A stretch of DNA of 64,000 bases from Mycolicibacterium sp. CBMA 247 (GCF_009729095.1 NZ_VTGX01000001.1:186001-250000); one strand, 5' to 3'; shown: positions 47,618 to 57,031, counted from the first letter of the stretch. Numbers and translations: made by a program. Notes: generated by a model from the sequence alone, not told the origin.

Positions 47618-47652
47618 TGACGATCGTGCACCGAATTAGCACGATTGTCACG
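47618..47652. promoter_or_regulatory. Long inverted repeat in the glnA4 / permease promoter region
   Basis: GTGACGATCGTGC (47618-47630) and GCACGATTGTCAC (47640-47652) pair at 12 of 13 positions around a 9-base AT-rich spacer. The site lies in the 190-base divergent gap, 74 bases before the glnA4 start and 83 before the permease start. It is the most conspicuous structure in the gap and the likely binding site of the cluster's GntR regulator. Confidence 0.65.
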
Positions 47653-47734
47653 CCCAAAAGGTAGGACAGCAGACCAATAACGTTCTATGGTCCGAGTGGC
47701 AGACCGCCCACCGCCCGGCACACGAGGAGCCGCC

Positions 47735-49324
47735 ATGCCCGAGGGGCACGAAGAACTCACCGAACAACTCACTGACGACGAACAACATCTCGCCAAGCTC
47801 GGTTACGTCCAGGAACTGCAGCGGTCCTGGTCCGGATTCTCCAACTTCGCCATCTCGTTCTCGATCATCTCGATCCTGGCCGGCTGCTTCACCTCATTCG
47901 GTCTGGGCTGGAACAACGGCGGCCCGGCCGCCATCGCCTGGGGCTGGCCGATCGTCTCTGTCTTCATCCTGATCATCGGATTCTGCCTGGCCGAACTCGT
48001 CTCCGCATATCCCACCTCAGGCGGAATCTATTGGTGGGCTTCCAAACTCGGCGGCCCGAAGGCCGGCTTCTACACCGGCTGGCTCAACCTGATCGGGCTG
48101 ATCGCCATCCTGGCGTCGGTGTCCTACGGCAGCGCGACATTCTTGGATCTCACCCTGGGCACGTTCAGTGAATCCTGGCTCGCCGGCTACAGCCTGACCC
48201 GGGTGTTCATCATGTTCCTGATCATTCTGGCGGTCTCGGCCGTGATCAACATCTTCTCGTCGCACCTGCTGGCTGTCATCAACAACATCTCGGTGTGGTG
48301 GCATGTCGCGGGCGCCACCGCGGTGGTCGCAATCCTGTGGCTGCTCCCCACCCAACACGCCAGCGTCTCTGAGGTTTTCGCCAAAACCATCAACAATTCC
48401 GGGATCTTCTCCGGCTCCACGTCGGGGTGGGGCTTCCTGCTGTTCGTGCTACCGATCTCGGCGATCCTGACGCAGTACACGATCACCGGATATGACGCAT
48501 CGGCGCACCTGTCCGAAGAGACCAAGAGCGCGGCCAACGCCGCCGCGAAGGGGATTTGGCAGTCGATCTTCTACTCGGCGATCGGCGGCTGGATCCTGTT
48601 GCTGTCCTTCCTGTTCGCGGTGCAGAACTCCGACGAGGTGTCGGCCAACGGTGGCGCGGTGGCATCCATCTTCACCCAGGCGCTGGGATCGAAGTGGGCC
48701 GGCGTCGTGCTGCTGATCGCCACCGCGGGCCAGCTGTTCTGCACCACCGCCTGCCAGACCAGTGCCTCACGCATGCTGTTCGCGTTCAGCCGGGACCGCG
48801 CGGTCCCCGGACACCAGCTGTGGTCGAAGATCAACGCCACCCGCGTGCCCGCCAACGCCGTCATCATCACCGCGGTGATCGCGGCGATCATCACGCTGCC
48901 CGCCATCGTGCCGGTCAAGATTCCGGTCAACGGCGTCGACGTGCCTTCACCCGTGGCGTTTTATGCGGTCGTCTCGATCGGCGTGGTCGGGCTGTACCTG
49001 TGCTTCGCAGTGCCGATCTATTACCGGTGGAAGGCCGGCGACTCGTTCGAGCAGGGTCGGTGGAATGTAGGCAACAAGTACAAGTGGATGGCTCCGGTGG
49101 CGATCGTCGAGATCATCGTCACCTCGATCATCGCAATGTTCCCGACCTCGCTGGGCGGCATGCCGTGGGATCCGAGTTTCGAGTGGAAGTTCGTGAACTA
49201 CACCCCGCTGCTGGTGGGCGGTGTGCTGGTGCTGCTCTTCATCTACTGGCACGTGTCGGTGAAGCACTGGTTCACCGGACCGATCAAGCAGGTGGACGCC
49301 TCGACTGCGCAGGTGTCCGGCTGA
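47735..49324 (+). CDS. APC family amino acid/amine permease
   Basis: Inner-membrane transporter of 529 residues with about twelve hydrophobic segments, of the amino acid-polyamine-choline superfamily. The start region QRSWSGFSNFAISFSIISIL and VSAYPTSGGIYWWASKLGGP are typical of the GABA/choline/ethanolamine branch, and EFSYE-like helix 6 is replaced by YTITGYDASAHLSEETKSA. The ATG at 47735 has GAGGAG at 47724-47729. Divergent from glnA4, it probably imports the amine degraded by that cluster. It abuts the convergent SNF2 gene without a gap. Confidence 0.93.
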   Translation: MPEGHEELTEQLTDDEQHLAKLGYVQELQRSWSGFSNFAISFSIISILAGCFTSFGLGWNNGGPAAIAWGWPIVSVFILIIGFCLAELVSAYPTSGGIYWWASKLGGPKAGFYTGWLNLIGLIAILASVSYGSATFLDLTLGTFSESWLAGYSLTRVFIMFLIILAVSAVINIFSSHLLAVINNISVWWHVAGATAVVAILWLLPTQHASVSEVFAKTINNSGIFSGSTSGWGFLLFVLPISAILTQYTITGYDASAHLSEETKSAANAAAKGIWQSIFYSAIGGWILLLSFLFAVQNSDEVSANGGAVASIFTQALGSKWAGVVLLIATAGQLFCTTACQTSASRMLFAFSRDRAVPGHQLWSKINATRVPANAVIITAVIAAIITLPAIVPVKIPVNGVDVPSPVAFYAVVSIGVVGLYLCFAVPIYYRWKAGDSFEQGRWNVGNKYKWMAPVAIVEIIVTSIIAMFPTSLGGMPWDPSFEWKFVNYTPLLVGGVLVLLFIYWHVSVKHWFTGPIKQVDASTAQVSG

Positions 49325-52300
49325 TCACCCGAGCAGTTCCCGGATATCGGAGGCGGTGATGGCGGAGCCGAACAGATCCCCGTCATCGACCACCGCGGCG
49401 AACAGGGCACGCTTGCGTTCCTGCAGCGCGACCACCTTCTCCTCGATGGTGTTCTCTGCGACCAGGCGGTAGACGCTGACCGGCCGGGTCTGCCCGATGC
49501 GGTGGGCCCGGTCGACGGCCTGTGCCTCGGCTGCCGGACTCCACCACGGATCGCACAGGAAGCAGTAGTCGGCGGCGGTGAGGTTGAGCCCGAATCCGCC
49601 CGCTTTGAGGCTGATCAGGAACACCTGTTTGGTCCCGGCGCCGAATTCCTCGATGGCTGTTGCCCTTCCGTCGGAGTCGACAGAGCCGTCGAGGTAGCTG
49701 TAGGCGATGCCGGCCGAATCCAGGTGGGCGCGCACGATACCGAGGAACCCGGTGAACTGACTGAACACCAACGCACTGTGCCCCTCGGCGACCAGCTGCT
49801 CCAGTTGTTCGACCAGAAAGTCGATCTTGGCCGATCCCACGGAACGCGCTGAGTCGTCGACGAGTCCCGGATGCAGGCTCAGTTGCCGCAGCAGTGTCAG
49901 CGACCGGAAGATCTGAAAACGGTTCTTCTCCCAGTCCCCCAGCAGACCCAGTACCTTCTGCCGTTCCCGGGCCAGCCGGGTGTCGTAGATCTTGCGATGC
50001 TTGGTGCTAAGGCCGATGGTGAGCACCTGCTCGCTCTTCGGCGGCAGCTCGGTGACCACCTGGCCTTTCGTACGACGCAGCAGCACCGGCTTGATACGCC
50101 GGCGCAACACCGGTAGCCGATCGTCGGCTTCACCCGATTCGATCGGCTTACGGAAGTACGTGTCGAACACCTTCGGTGACGGGAACAGCCCGGGCACGGT
50201 GATCGACAACAGCGACCACAACTCCATCAGGTTGTTCTCCATCGGCGTGCCGGTGATCGCCAACTTGAACGGCACGTCGAGCATCCGTGCGCTCTGGTGT
50301 GTCTTGCTGTGGTGGTTCTTTACGAATTGGGCCTCATCGAGAACCATTCCGGCCCATTGGATTTGCGAGTAGGCCGCAACGTCCATACGCAGCAGCGTGT
50401 AGGAGGTGACCACGATATCGGCCTCCGCCACCTGTTCGGCCAATCCCACGGCTGCCCGCGCATCGGTCGAGGTCACCACGACCGCCGTCAGTCCCGGGGT
50501 GAACTTGAGGCATTCGGCCACCCAGTTGAGCGTCACGCTGGTCGGTGCCACCACCAGGAACTTGCCCGCACCACCGGCCACGGCACGGGCGATGAGCGCC
50601 AGGGTCTGAACGGTTTTACCCAAGCCCATGTCGTCGGCGAGTACACCGCCAATCCCGTTGTCCCACAGGAATGACAGCCAGTCCAGACCCTCGCGCTGAT
50701 AGTCGCGCAGTTCGGCGTCCAGGCCCGTGGGCGGTTCGATCGGCACCGGCGGCCGGGCGGCGGTCAGTTGTGCCAGATTGGCCCGCCACCGGGCGAGCTG
50801 CTCATCGACGACCCCGAGCTCGAGCAGTTCGTCCCACAGCGTCATGTTCATCGACGCGGCGTTGGCCCGGTCCCCATCGATCTCGCCGAGCGCACGCGCC
50901 TCGTCGAGCAAGGCTCGCAGCCGGATCAGCTCGGGCGTGTCCAGCCGGAAGTACAGACCCGAAGGCAGCAGCATATGCGTTGCACCAGCGGTCAATTCGC
51001 GGATTACCTCGGGCAATGCCACCGTCTCACCGTCCACACTCACGGTGACGTTCAGACTGAACCAGTCACCGGGCAGCGAGGTGTCGCCGGAGAACGACAG
51101 CAGCGGATCGGCACCGGCCGCACGGTACCGCTCATCTGAGTCGACGGTCAGATCCGCGAAACAGTCCAGCTGCGGCAGCGTTTGGTCGCACAGCACCGCA
51201 GCCTCCACCTGGGTCAGACTCGCCCCGCCCAGCAGCGTGCGCCGCGATGCCACCGCGACCGCGTCCACGGCGCTCGTGGCGTTGACGATGGCCCGTAACT
51301 CGTGAACGGCATCGGCATCCAGGGTCGCGGATATCCGGCGGTTGACGTGCTGCGCCGCTTGACGTTTCCAGTCTTGGGCGGCCGCTGCGACCGCCTGCAA
51401 CGCGGGCGTCACCCGCTGCCAGAGCGCCTCCTCGGCGGCGGGATCCCGATAGCCGATCAACCCGACCTGAGCCATCGGGTCGAAGTCATGATGCTGATCG
51501 TTGACCTGGTAGCGGGTACTCCAGAACGCCCGCGCACCGCCGTCGACGATCTTGACCGTCAGCACGGGGACCGGGCCGGTGATGGTCGGCGGGACGAACA
51601 GACCGTCGGCGACCTCCATGTCCACGCTGCTGGCCAGGCGCGGAAGGATGTCGACCGCGAGCTCGCGCGCCATGTCGGCGGGAATGTGCACCTTCTCGTG
51701 GTGGCCCAGTAGTTCGGCCATGGTGCGCCCCGGCACCGGATCGAAGGCACCCAGCCGCAGCACTGAGTCGACAACCTGAAACATCCCGTGCGGGGCCGGC
51801 ATCCCGATCAGCCCGACGCCGTCGGGCTCGCTCTCCTGCCCGTCGACGATCAGGGCCACCGACATGACGGCACCACCGGCATCCCCGGCGGCGAAGTCCA
51901 ACCGGAGGTGGACGTTCTTGATCAATTCGACGGCCCGGATCCCACTCGCGGCGTCGGCCAGGACCGTCACTCCGGCATCCAGCACCTCCTCGAGCCGAGG
52001 CCACAATGTGGCCGGCATTCCGTTGAGCACCATGCCCTCACTGCCGTGCGACGGGTAGTGCCGCTCCATTTCCGAAACCAGCGCCCGCACCGCCCGGTAC
52101 TGACCCGGATCGAACTCGGCCGCCTGGGGATGGTCGATGAGCCGTCGCCACGTCAACGCCCGGGTGATCCAGGTGCCCCGTTTCCCGAGGGTCAGTGGCC
52201 GCAGCGTCAGCAACGTCCCCGGCCGGTAGCGAGTGGGAGCACCTATCGAGAATTCCAGCGCGATCGGTTTGCCGCCGTTTTCGGGGAGGGCGACTTCGTC

Positions 52301-52648
52301 GAGCACCCTGTCGAGCAGGTAACGCCATCGCTCGACCGGTGGCTGCAGCGAGGATCCAGGTGCTGCCGTCAGCACCAGGGCGACGGCATGTTTGCAGAAC
52401 GAGCCCACCGGGCATGAACACAATGCCCATTCGACGATAACCCGATGCCCCTGCGACAGCCCGACCTCAAGGACGTACACGTGACCATCCGAACCCACAC
52501 ACCGTCCGCGCAGCACCCGCTCGTCGTCGAACTCGACGTCACGGACCCGGCCTTCGGCGGCATATCGTTCGCCGCGAACGGTCGCTTGCGCGCCGAAATC
52601 ACGAATCAGCTCGTCACGGGCTATGCCGAAGCCGAGTCCAGGCCCCAT
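49325..52648 (-). CDS. SWIM zinc finger and SNF2-type ATPase
   Basis: A 1107-residue nucleic-acid translocase. The SWIM zinc finger CSCPVGSFCKHAVA lies near residue 75; a long middle region (about 100-620) has no recognisable motif; the helicase part has Walker A DDMGLGKTVQTLALIA near 670, the DEAQ box VLDEAQFVKN, TGTPMENNLMELWSL, and the C-terminal helicase half with FSQFTGF, LKAGGFGLNLTAAD and AHRIGQTRPVSVYRL. This is the bacterial RapA/HepA-like group, possibly helping to recycle or remodel RNA polymerase or DNA complexes. The ATG at 52648 is chosen because homology starts there. Confidence 0.93.
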   Translation of the reverse strand: MGPGLGFGIARDELIRDFGAQATVRGERYAAEGRVRDVEFDDERVLRGRCVGSDGHVYVLEVGLSQGHRVIVEWALCSCPVGSFCKHAVALVLTAAPGSSLQPPVERWRYLLDRVLDEVALPENGGKPIALEFSIGAPTRYRPGTLLTLRPLTLGKRGTWITRALTWRRLIDHPQAAEFDPGQYRAVRALVSEMERHYPSHGSEGMVLNGMPATLWPRLEEVLDAGVTVLADAASGIRAVELIKNVHLRLDFAAGDAGGAVMSVALIVDGQESEPDGVGLIGMPAPHGMFQVVDSVLRLGAFDPVPGRTMAELLGHHEKVHIPADMARELAVDILPRLASSVDMEVADGLFVPPTITGPVPVLTVKIVDGGARAFWSTRYQVNDQHHDFDPMAQVGLIGYRDPAAEEALWQRVTPALQAVAAAAQDWKRQAAQHVNRRISATLDADAVHELRAIVNATSAVDAVAVASRRTLLGGASLTQVEAAVLCDQTLPQLDCFADLTVDSDERYRAAGADPLLSFSGDTSLPGDWFSLNVTVSVDGETVALPEVIRELTAGATHMLLPSGLYFRLDTPELIRLRALLDEARALGEIDGDRANAASMNMTLWDELLELGVVDEQLARWRANLAQLTAARPPVPIEPPTGLDAELRDYQREGLDWLSFLWDNGIGGVLADDMGLGKTVQTLALIARAVAGGAGKFLVVAPTSVTLNWVAECLKFTPGLTAVVVTSTDARAAVGLAEQVAEADIVVTSYTLLRMDVAAYSQIQWAGMVLDEAQFVKNHHSKTHQSARMLDVPFKLAITGTPMENNLMELWSLLSITVPGLFPSPKVFDTYFRKPIESGEADDRLPVLRRRIKPVLLRRTKGQVVTELPPKSEQVLTIGLSTKHRKIYDTRLARERQKVLGLLGDWEKNRFQIFRSLTLLRQLSLHPGLVDDSARSVGSAKIDFLVEQLEQLVAEGHSALVFSQFTGFLGIVRAHLDSAGIAYSYLDGSVDSDGRATAIEEFGAGTKQVFLISLKAGGFGLNLTAADYCFLCDPWWSPAAEAQAVDRAHRIGQTRPVSVYRLVAENTIEEKVVALQERKRALFAAVVDDGDLFGSAITASDIRELLG

Positions 52649-52754
52649 GCGATGAGAATAGGGCCACCCCCCGACAAGCCCCGAACACGCCGCTGCGACC
52701 GCCCGATACGCCGCGGGCGGGACAGCGCAGCCAGATCCTTGTAGGGTCGAACTG

Positions 52755-54560
52755 ATGTGTGGAGCCGCCGGGGAGGTGCGTCTCGATGGCCGGACACCGG
52801 ATATTTCAGCGGTGTCGGCCATGGCAGACGCGATGGCGCCCAGGGGTCCGGACGCGGCCGGTGTGTGGTCGCAAGGCCGGGTCGCGCTGGGCCACCGCCG
52901 CCTGAAAATCATTGACCTGACCGAAGCAGGCGCCCAGCCGATGGTCGATCCCGAACTGGGGTTGACCGTTTGCTGGAACGGCTGCATCTACAACTACCAA
53001 GAGCTGCGCCGGGAACTGTCCGGGCACGGTTACCGCTTCTTCTCGCACAGTGACACCGAGGTGCTCCTCAAGGCCTATCACCACTGGGGTGACCGGTTCG
53101 TCGAGCATCTGATGGGGATGTTCGCGTTCGCGATCGTCGAGAGGGACACCGGCCGCGTGCTGCTGGGCCGCGATCGGCTGGGCATCAAGCCGCTGTACAT
53201 CACGGAGGACGCCCACCGGATCCGGTTCGCGTCGTCACTGCCGGCCCTGCTGGCCGCGGGCGGCGTCGACACCCGGATCGACCCGATCGCGCTGCACCAC
53301 TACCTCACATTCCATTCGGTGGTGCCGCCTCCGTTCACGATCCTGCAGGGCATCAGGAAGGTGCCGCCCGCTTCCGTGGTCGCGATCGAACCCGACGGCA
53401 GCCGGCACACCACGGTCTACTGGTCGCCGGACTTCACTCGGCACGCCGACCGGGCCGACTGGTCGGAGAAGGATTGGGAGGACGCGGTACTGGAGTCACT
53501 GCGGCGTGCAGTCGAGCGCCGGCTGGTGGCCGATGTGCCCGTCGGATGCCTGCTGTCCGGTGGGGTCGATTCCAGTCTCATCGTCGGACTGCTCACCGAG
53601 GCCGGCCAGCACGGCCTTTCCACCTTCTCGATCGGTTTCGAGTCGGTGGGCGGGGTGGCCGGCGACGAGTTCAAGTACTCCGACATCATCGCCGAGCACT
53701 TCGAAACCGATCATCATCAGATCCGCATCGGCACCGACCGCATGCTGCCCGCCCTGGACGGGGCCATCGGCGCGATGAGCGAACCGATGGTCAGCCATGA
53801 CTGTGTGGCCTTCTATCTGCTCAGCCAGGAGGTGTCCCGGCACGTCAAGGTGGTGCAGTCCGGACAGGGCGCCGACGAGGTGTTCGCCGGCTATCACTGG
53901 TACCCGCCGATGGCGGAGCCGGCCGCGGCCAGCCTGGACGGCGCGGTGGCCAGCTACCGCGGCGCCTTCTTCGACCGCGACAGCCGCGGAGTGGGTGCAT
54001 TGATCAGCGAGGGATACCTGGCCGACGGGGATCCCAGCGGGGTGTTCGTCACCGATCATTTCGCCGCGGCGGGCGCGGCGACCGGGGTGGACCGGGCGTT
54101 GCGTCTGGATACCACGGTGATGCTGGTCGACGATCCGGTGAAGCGCGTGGACAACATGACCATGGCGTGGGGGCTGGAGGGCCGGGTGCCGTTCCTGGAT
54201 CACGAGCTCGTCGAGTTGGCAGCCACCTGCCCGCCCGGCCTGAAAACCGCGTACGGGGGCAAGGGGGTGCTCAAACAGGCTGCGCGCCGGGTGATCCCGT
54301 CAGCGGTGATCGATCGCCCGAAGGGGTACTTCCCGGTCCCGGCCCTGACTCACCTCGAGGGTCCGTACCTGGATCTGGTCCGCGATGCACTGTATGCGCC
54401 GGAAGCCAAGGAGCGCGGCTTGTTTCGTCCCGAGGCCGTCGACCGGTTGCTGGCCGACCCGAACGGGAAGCTGACCCAGTTGCGGGGCAACGAGTTATGG
54501 CAGATCGCGCTGCTTGAGTTGTGGTTGCAGCGCCACGGTGTGACGGGGGCCGCATCGTGA
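52755..54560 (+). CDS. N-acetylglutaminylglutamine amide synthase, asparagine-synthetase type
   Basis: Class II glutamine amidotransferase plus ATP-pyrophosphatase domain, 601 residues. Cys2 is the nucleophile (MCGAAGEV), WNGCIYNYQELR and SDTEVLLKAYHHW follow; the synthetase domain has LSGGVDSSLIVGLL near residue 268 and SGQGADEVFAGYHW. It closely resembles the AsnO-type enzyme making the osmolyte N-acetylglutaminylglutamine amide, and it is coupled to the matching dipeptide synthetase. It is divergent from the SNF2 gene. Confidence 0.92.
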   Translation: MCGAAGEVRLDGRTPDISAVSAMADAMAPRGPDAAGVWSQGRVALGHRRLKIIDLTEAGAQPMVDPELGLTVCWNGCIYNYQELRRELSGHGYRFFSHSDTEVLLKAYHHWGDRFVEHLMGMFAFAIVERDTGRVLLGRDRLGIKPLYITEDAHRIRFASSLPALLAAGGVDTRIDPIALHHYLTFHSVVPPPFTILQGIRKVPPASVVAIEPDGSRHTTVYWSPDFTRHADRADWSEKDWEDAVLESLRRAVERRLVADVPVGCLLSGGVDSSLIVGLLTEAGQHGLSTFSIGFESVGGVAGDEFKYSDIIAEHFETDHHQIRIGTDRMLPALDGAIGAMSEPMVSHDCVAFYLLSQEVSRHVKVVQSGQGADEVFAGYHWYPPMAEPAAASLDGAVASYRGAFFDRDSRGVGALISEGYLADGDPSGVFVTDHFAAAGAATGVDRALRLDTTVMLVDDPVKRVDNMTMAWGLEGRVPFLDHELVELAATCPPGLKTAYGGKGVLKQAARRVIPSAVIDRPKGYFPVPALTHLEGPYLDLVRDALYAPEAKERGLFRPEAVDRLLADPNGKLTQLRGNELWQIALLELWLQRHGVTGAAS

Positions 54561-56344
54561 CCGCCACCGACCACGATGCGTCGGTGCCCTCGTTGGGGTC
54601 CGATCACACCGAGGCGATCACGCTCGGCCTGCACGATGCCTCGCCGCAGCATCTGGTCGACGCCATGGCTGACGATGTGGTACTCGAATTGGGCTGGGGC
54701 CGACTGATTTTCGGTCAGACCTTTGCCGATCCCGAGCAACTTGCCGAGGTGCTCCAGCAGGAAGGTCCTGGCCGGCGGGACATCTGTATCTACGCCCGCG
54801 AATCGCATGTGCTGGTGGCCCGCTCCCCCGCCGAGCTGTTCATAGATCCCAGCCATACCTACCGGCTGCGGTTCACCGAGGAGCTCACCGCGGCCGAGCC
54901 CGTCGGGTTCACCGTGCGCACGCTGCAGACACCGATCGACGCCGACGCCATGAACCGGGTGTACGTGCGGTGCGGGATGGTGCCCGCACCCGTCGACGTC
55001 ATCTGGCACAACCACACCCTGACCCCCGTGGTGGTCTACCTGGTCGCGGTGCGCGACGACGACGGCACCGTGGTGGGCACGGTCACCGGCGTCGACCACA
55101 AGCGGTTGTTCGCCGACCCCGAGGACGGGTCGAGCCTGTGGAGCCTGGCGGTGGACCCGGCGGCCGGGTTGCCCGGCGTCGGGGACGCGCTGACCCGAAC
55201 CCTGGCCGGAATCTTCCGCGAGCGGGGCCGGGCATACCTGGATCTGTCCGTGGCCCATGACAATTCCGCCGCGATCGCGCTCTACGAGAAGTTGGGTTTC
55301 CATCGGGTCCCCGTGCTGGCCGTCAAACGCAAGAACGCGATCAACGAGCCGTTGTTCACCCATCCTCCGGAAACGGTCGACGATCTGAATCCGTATGCGC
55401 GCATCATCGCCGATGAGGCGATGCGTCGCGGCATCCGGGTCGAGGTGCTCGATGCCGGCGCCGGTGAGATGAAGCTGTCGCACGGCGGGCGCAGTGTCAT
55501 CACCCGGGAGTCGCTCTCGGAGTTCACTTCTGCGGTGGCCATGGCTCGATGCGACGACAAGCGCCAGACCCGGCGGATCGTCTCCGAGGCCGGCATCTCG
55601 GTGCCCAAGGGCCGCCTGGCGACCTTCGACCGTGAAGATCACGACTTTCTGTCCGAGGTCGGCGACGTAGTGGTCAAGCCCACCCGCGGTGAGCAGGGCA
55701 AAGGCATCACGGTCGGGGTGGACGGCGGCGAAGAGTTGGCCGCGGCGCTGCACCGGGCCCGCGAACAGTATCCGGAGGTGCTGATCGAGCAGCGTGCCGC
55801 CGGCGACGATCTTCGCCTGGTGGTGATCGACGGCAAGGTGGTGGCTTCGGCGATCCGCAAACCCGCCGAGGTCGTCGGCACCGGGAAGCACACCGTAGGT
55901 GAGCTGATCGAGACGCAGTCCCGGCGCCGGGCGGCCGCCACCGGTGGGGAATCGCGCATCCCGATGGACGACATCACCGTGGCGACGGTCGCCGAAGCCG
56001 GCTGGTCATTGGACGACGTGCTGTCCGAGGGTGTGCACCTGCGGGTGCGGCGGACGGCGAATCTGCACCAGGGCGGGACGATTCACGATGTCACCGCGGA
56101 GGTGAACCCGGAACTGTGCCGGGTCGCCGTGACCGCGGCCGAGGCGATCGGCATTCCGGTGACCGGGATCGACCTGCTGGTGCCCGATGTCACCGGCCGG
56201 GAGTACGTCTTCATCGAGGCCAACGAACGCCCGGGGCTGGCGAATCATGAGCCACAGCCCACGGCCGCGGCATTCGTGGATTTCCTGTTTCCGCAGCAGC
56301 CGGGTTTGCCCCAAGCCTGGACACCTTCGGAGGCGGCTGACTGA
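54557..56344 (+). CDS. ngg: N-acetylglutaminylglutamine synthetase (GNAT-ATP-grasp fusion)
   Basis: A 595-residue fusion of a GNAT acetyltransferase (about residues 100-265, with LWSLAVDPAAGLPGVGDALT and NSAAIALYEKLGFHRV) and an ATP-grasp ligase (about 300-585, with VVVKPTRGEQGKGITVGV, DLRLVVIDGKVVAS and EYVFIEANERPGL). It would acetylate glutamine and join it to a second glutamine, giving the precursor amidated by the upstream enzyme. The GTG at 54557 overlaps the asnO-type stop by 4 bases (GTGA). The stop codon TGA at 56342 is the first three bases of the dispersed 17-mer. Confidence 0.92.
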   Translation: MTATDHDASVPSLGSDHTEAITLGLHDASPQHLVDAMADDVVLELGWGRLIFGQTFADPEQLAEVLQQEGPGRRDICIYARESHVLVARSPAELFIDPSHTYRLRFTEELTAAEPVGFTVRTLQTPIDADAMNRVYVRCGMVPAPVDVIWHNHTLTPVVVYLVAVRDDDGTVVGTVTGVDHKRLFADPEDGSSLWSLAVDPAAGLPGVGDALTRTLAGIFRERGRAYLDLSVAHDNSAAIALYEKLGFHRVPVLAVKRKNAINEPLFTHPPETVDDLNPYARIIADEAMRRGIRVEVLDAGAGEMKLSHGGRSVITRESLSEFTSAVAMARCDDKRQTRRIVSEAGISVPKGRLATFDREDHDFLSEVGDVVVKPTRGEQGKGITVGVDGGEELAAALHRAREQYPEVLIEQRAAGDDLRLVVIDGKVVASAIRKPAEVVGTGKHTVGELIETQSRRRAAATGGESRIPMDDITVATVAEAGWSLDDVLSEGVHLRVRRTANLHQGGTIHDVTAEVNPELCRVAVTAAEAIGIPVTGIDLLVPDVTGREYVFIEANERPGLANHEPQPTAAAFVDFLFPQQPGLPQAWTPSEAAD

Positions 56345-56403
56345 GCGCTTGCGCGAAGGCAGGCCGCCGACCCGACAACACCGTGGCGGCTGACTGAGCG
56401 CTT
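56333..56403 (+). repeat. 18-base direct repeats flanking the dispersed 17-mer at the ngg stop
   Basis: GCGGCTGACTGAGCGCTT occurs at 56333-56350 and again at 56386-56403, separated by 35 bases. The first copy covers the last two ngg codons and the stop; the dispersed TGAGCGCTTGCGCGAAG starts at the stop codon (56342-56358). The second copy ends one base before the stop of the convergent gene. This looks like a local duplication associated with the element. Confidence 0.7.
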
Positions 56404-56404
56404 A

Positions 56405-56968
56405 TCACCAACTGCTGGTGCGTAGCACGATCTCGGAGGCGAGCTGTGCGGTGGAGTCGCCGGCGTTGCGTCGGCCCGGCATCTCCACAAGACGGAAGTC
56501 GCCGTACACATACCGCTGACTGGCCTTGGCCACGGCGCGGGCGGCGGGGGTGCTGACCAGCACGGTGGTATTCATCTCCACGGGCGGACATCCGTCGTCG
56601 CGGATCACGCCGGTGGCATCGGCGACCCGCGGGTGTCCGCGATCCACCACCACCAGGCCGATGAATTTGTCCAGCCGGGTCGCGGCCAGCTCCCAGGCGA
56701 GTTCTCCCCCGAGCCGGTCGCCGACCAGCAGCGCCCATTTGATGTTCAGGGAATCGAGAATGCCGACCACCGACTTGGCGGTCAGCCGCGGATCGGGCCC
56801 GATGATCACCGTGCGCAGTGACGCGGTGTGCAACCGCTGGCAGATCAGCTCATAGGCGGCCGGGCCGTGGTGGCCGGCGCTCAGCACCACCACGGTGGAG
56901 CCCTTGTCGGGCCCTGAGACGTCGACGGGTGTGGTGAACCCGTCGATCGTCACCACGGGGGTGAGCAT
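56405..56968 (-). CDS. Alpha/beta hydrolase-like protein lacking the nucleophile
   Basis: A 187-residue protein with a reduced alpha/beta-hydrolase core: VVVLSAGHHGPAAYELICQR near residue 25, then WALLVGDRLGGELAWELA near 84. In the elbow G-x-Nuc-x-G the nucleophile position is Arg (GDRLG), so normal hydrolase chemistry is unlikely. The lid region is absent. It may be a binding protein or a degraded relative. It ends next to the ngg gene and starts after the lipoprotein gene. Function unknown. Confidence 0.75.
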   Translation of the reverse strand: MLTPVVTIDGFTTPVDVSGPDKGSTVVVLSAGHHGPAAYELICQRLHTASLRTVIIGPDPRLTAKSVVGILDSLNIKWALLVGDRLGGELAWELAATRLDKFIGLVVVDRGHPRVADATGVIRDDGCPPVEMNTTVLVSTPAARAVAKASQRYVYGDFRLVEMPGRRNAGDSTAQLASEIVLRTSSW

Positions 56969-57031
56969 TCGGACAAACTACCGTCCGAGCTGGGCCGGCG
57001 GGCCGGAATCCACATTGTCCTGACGCCTGCG

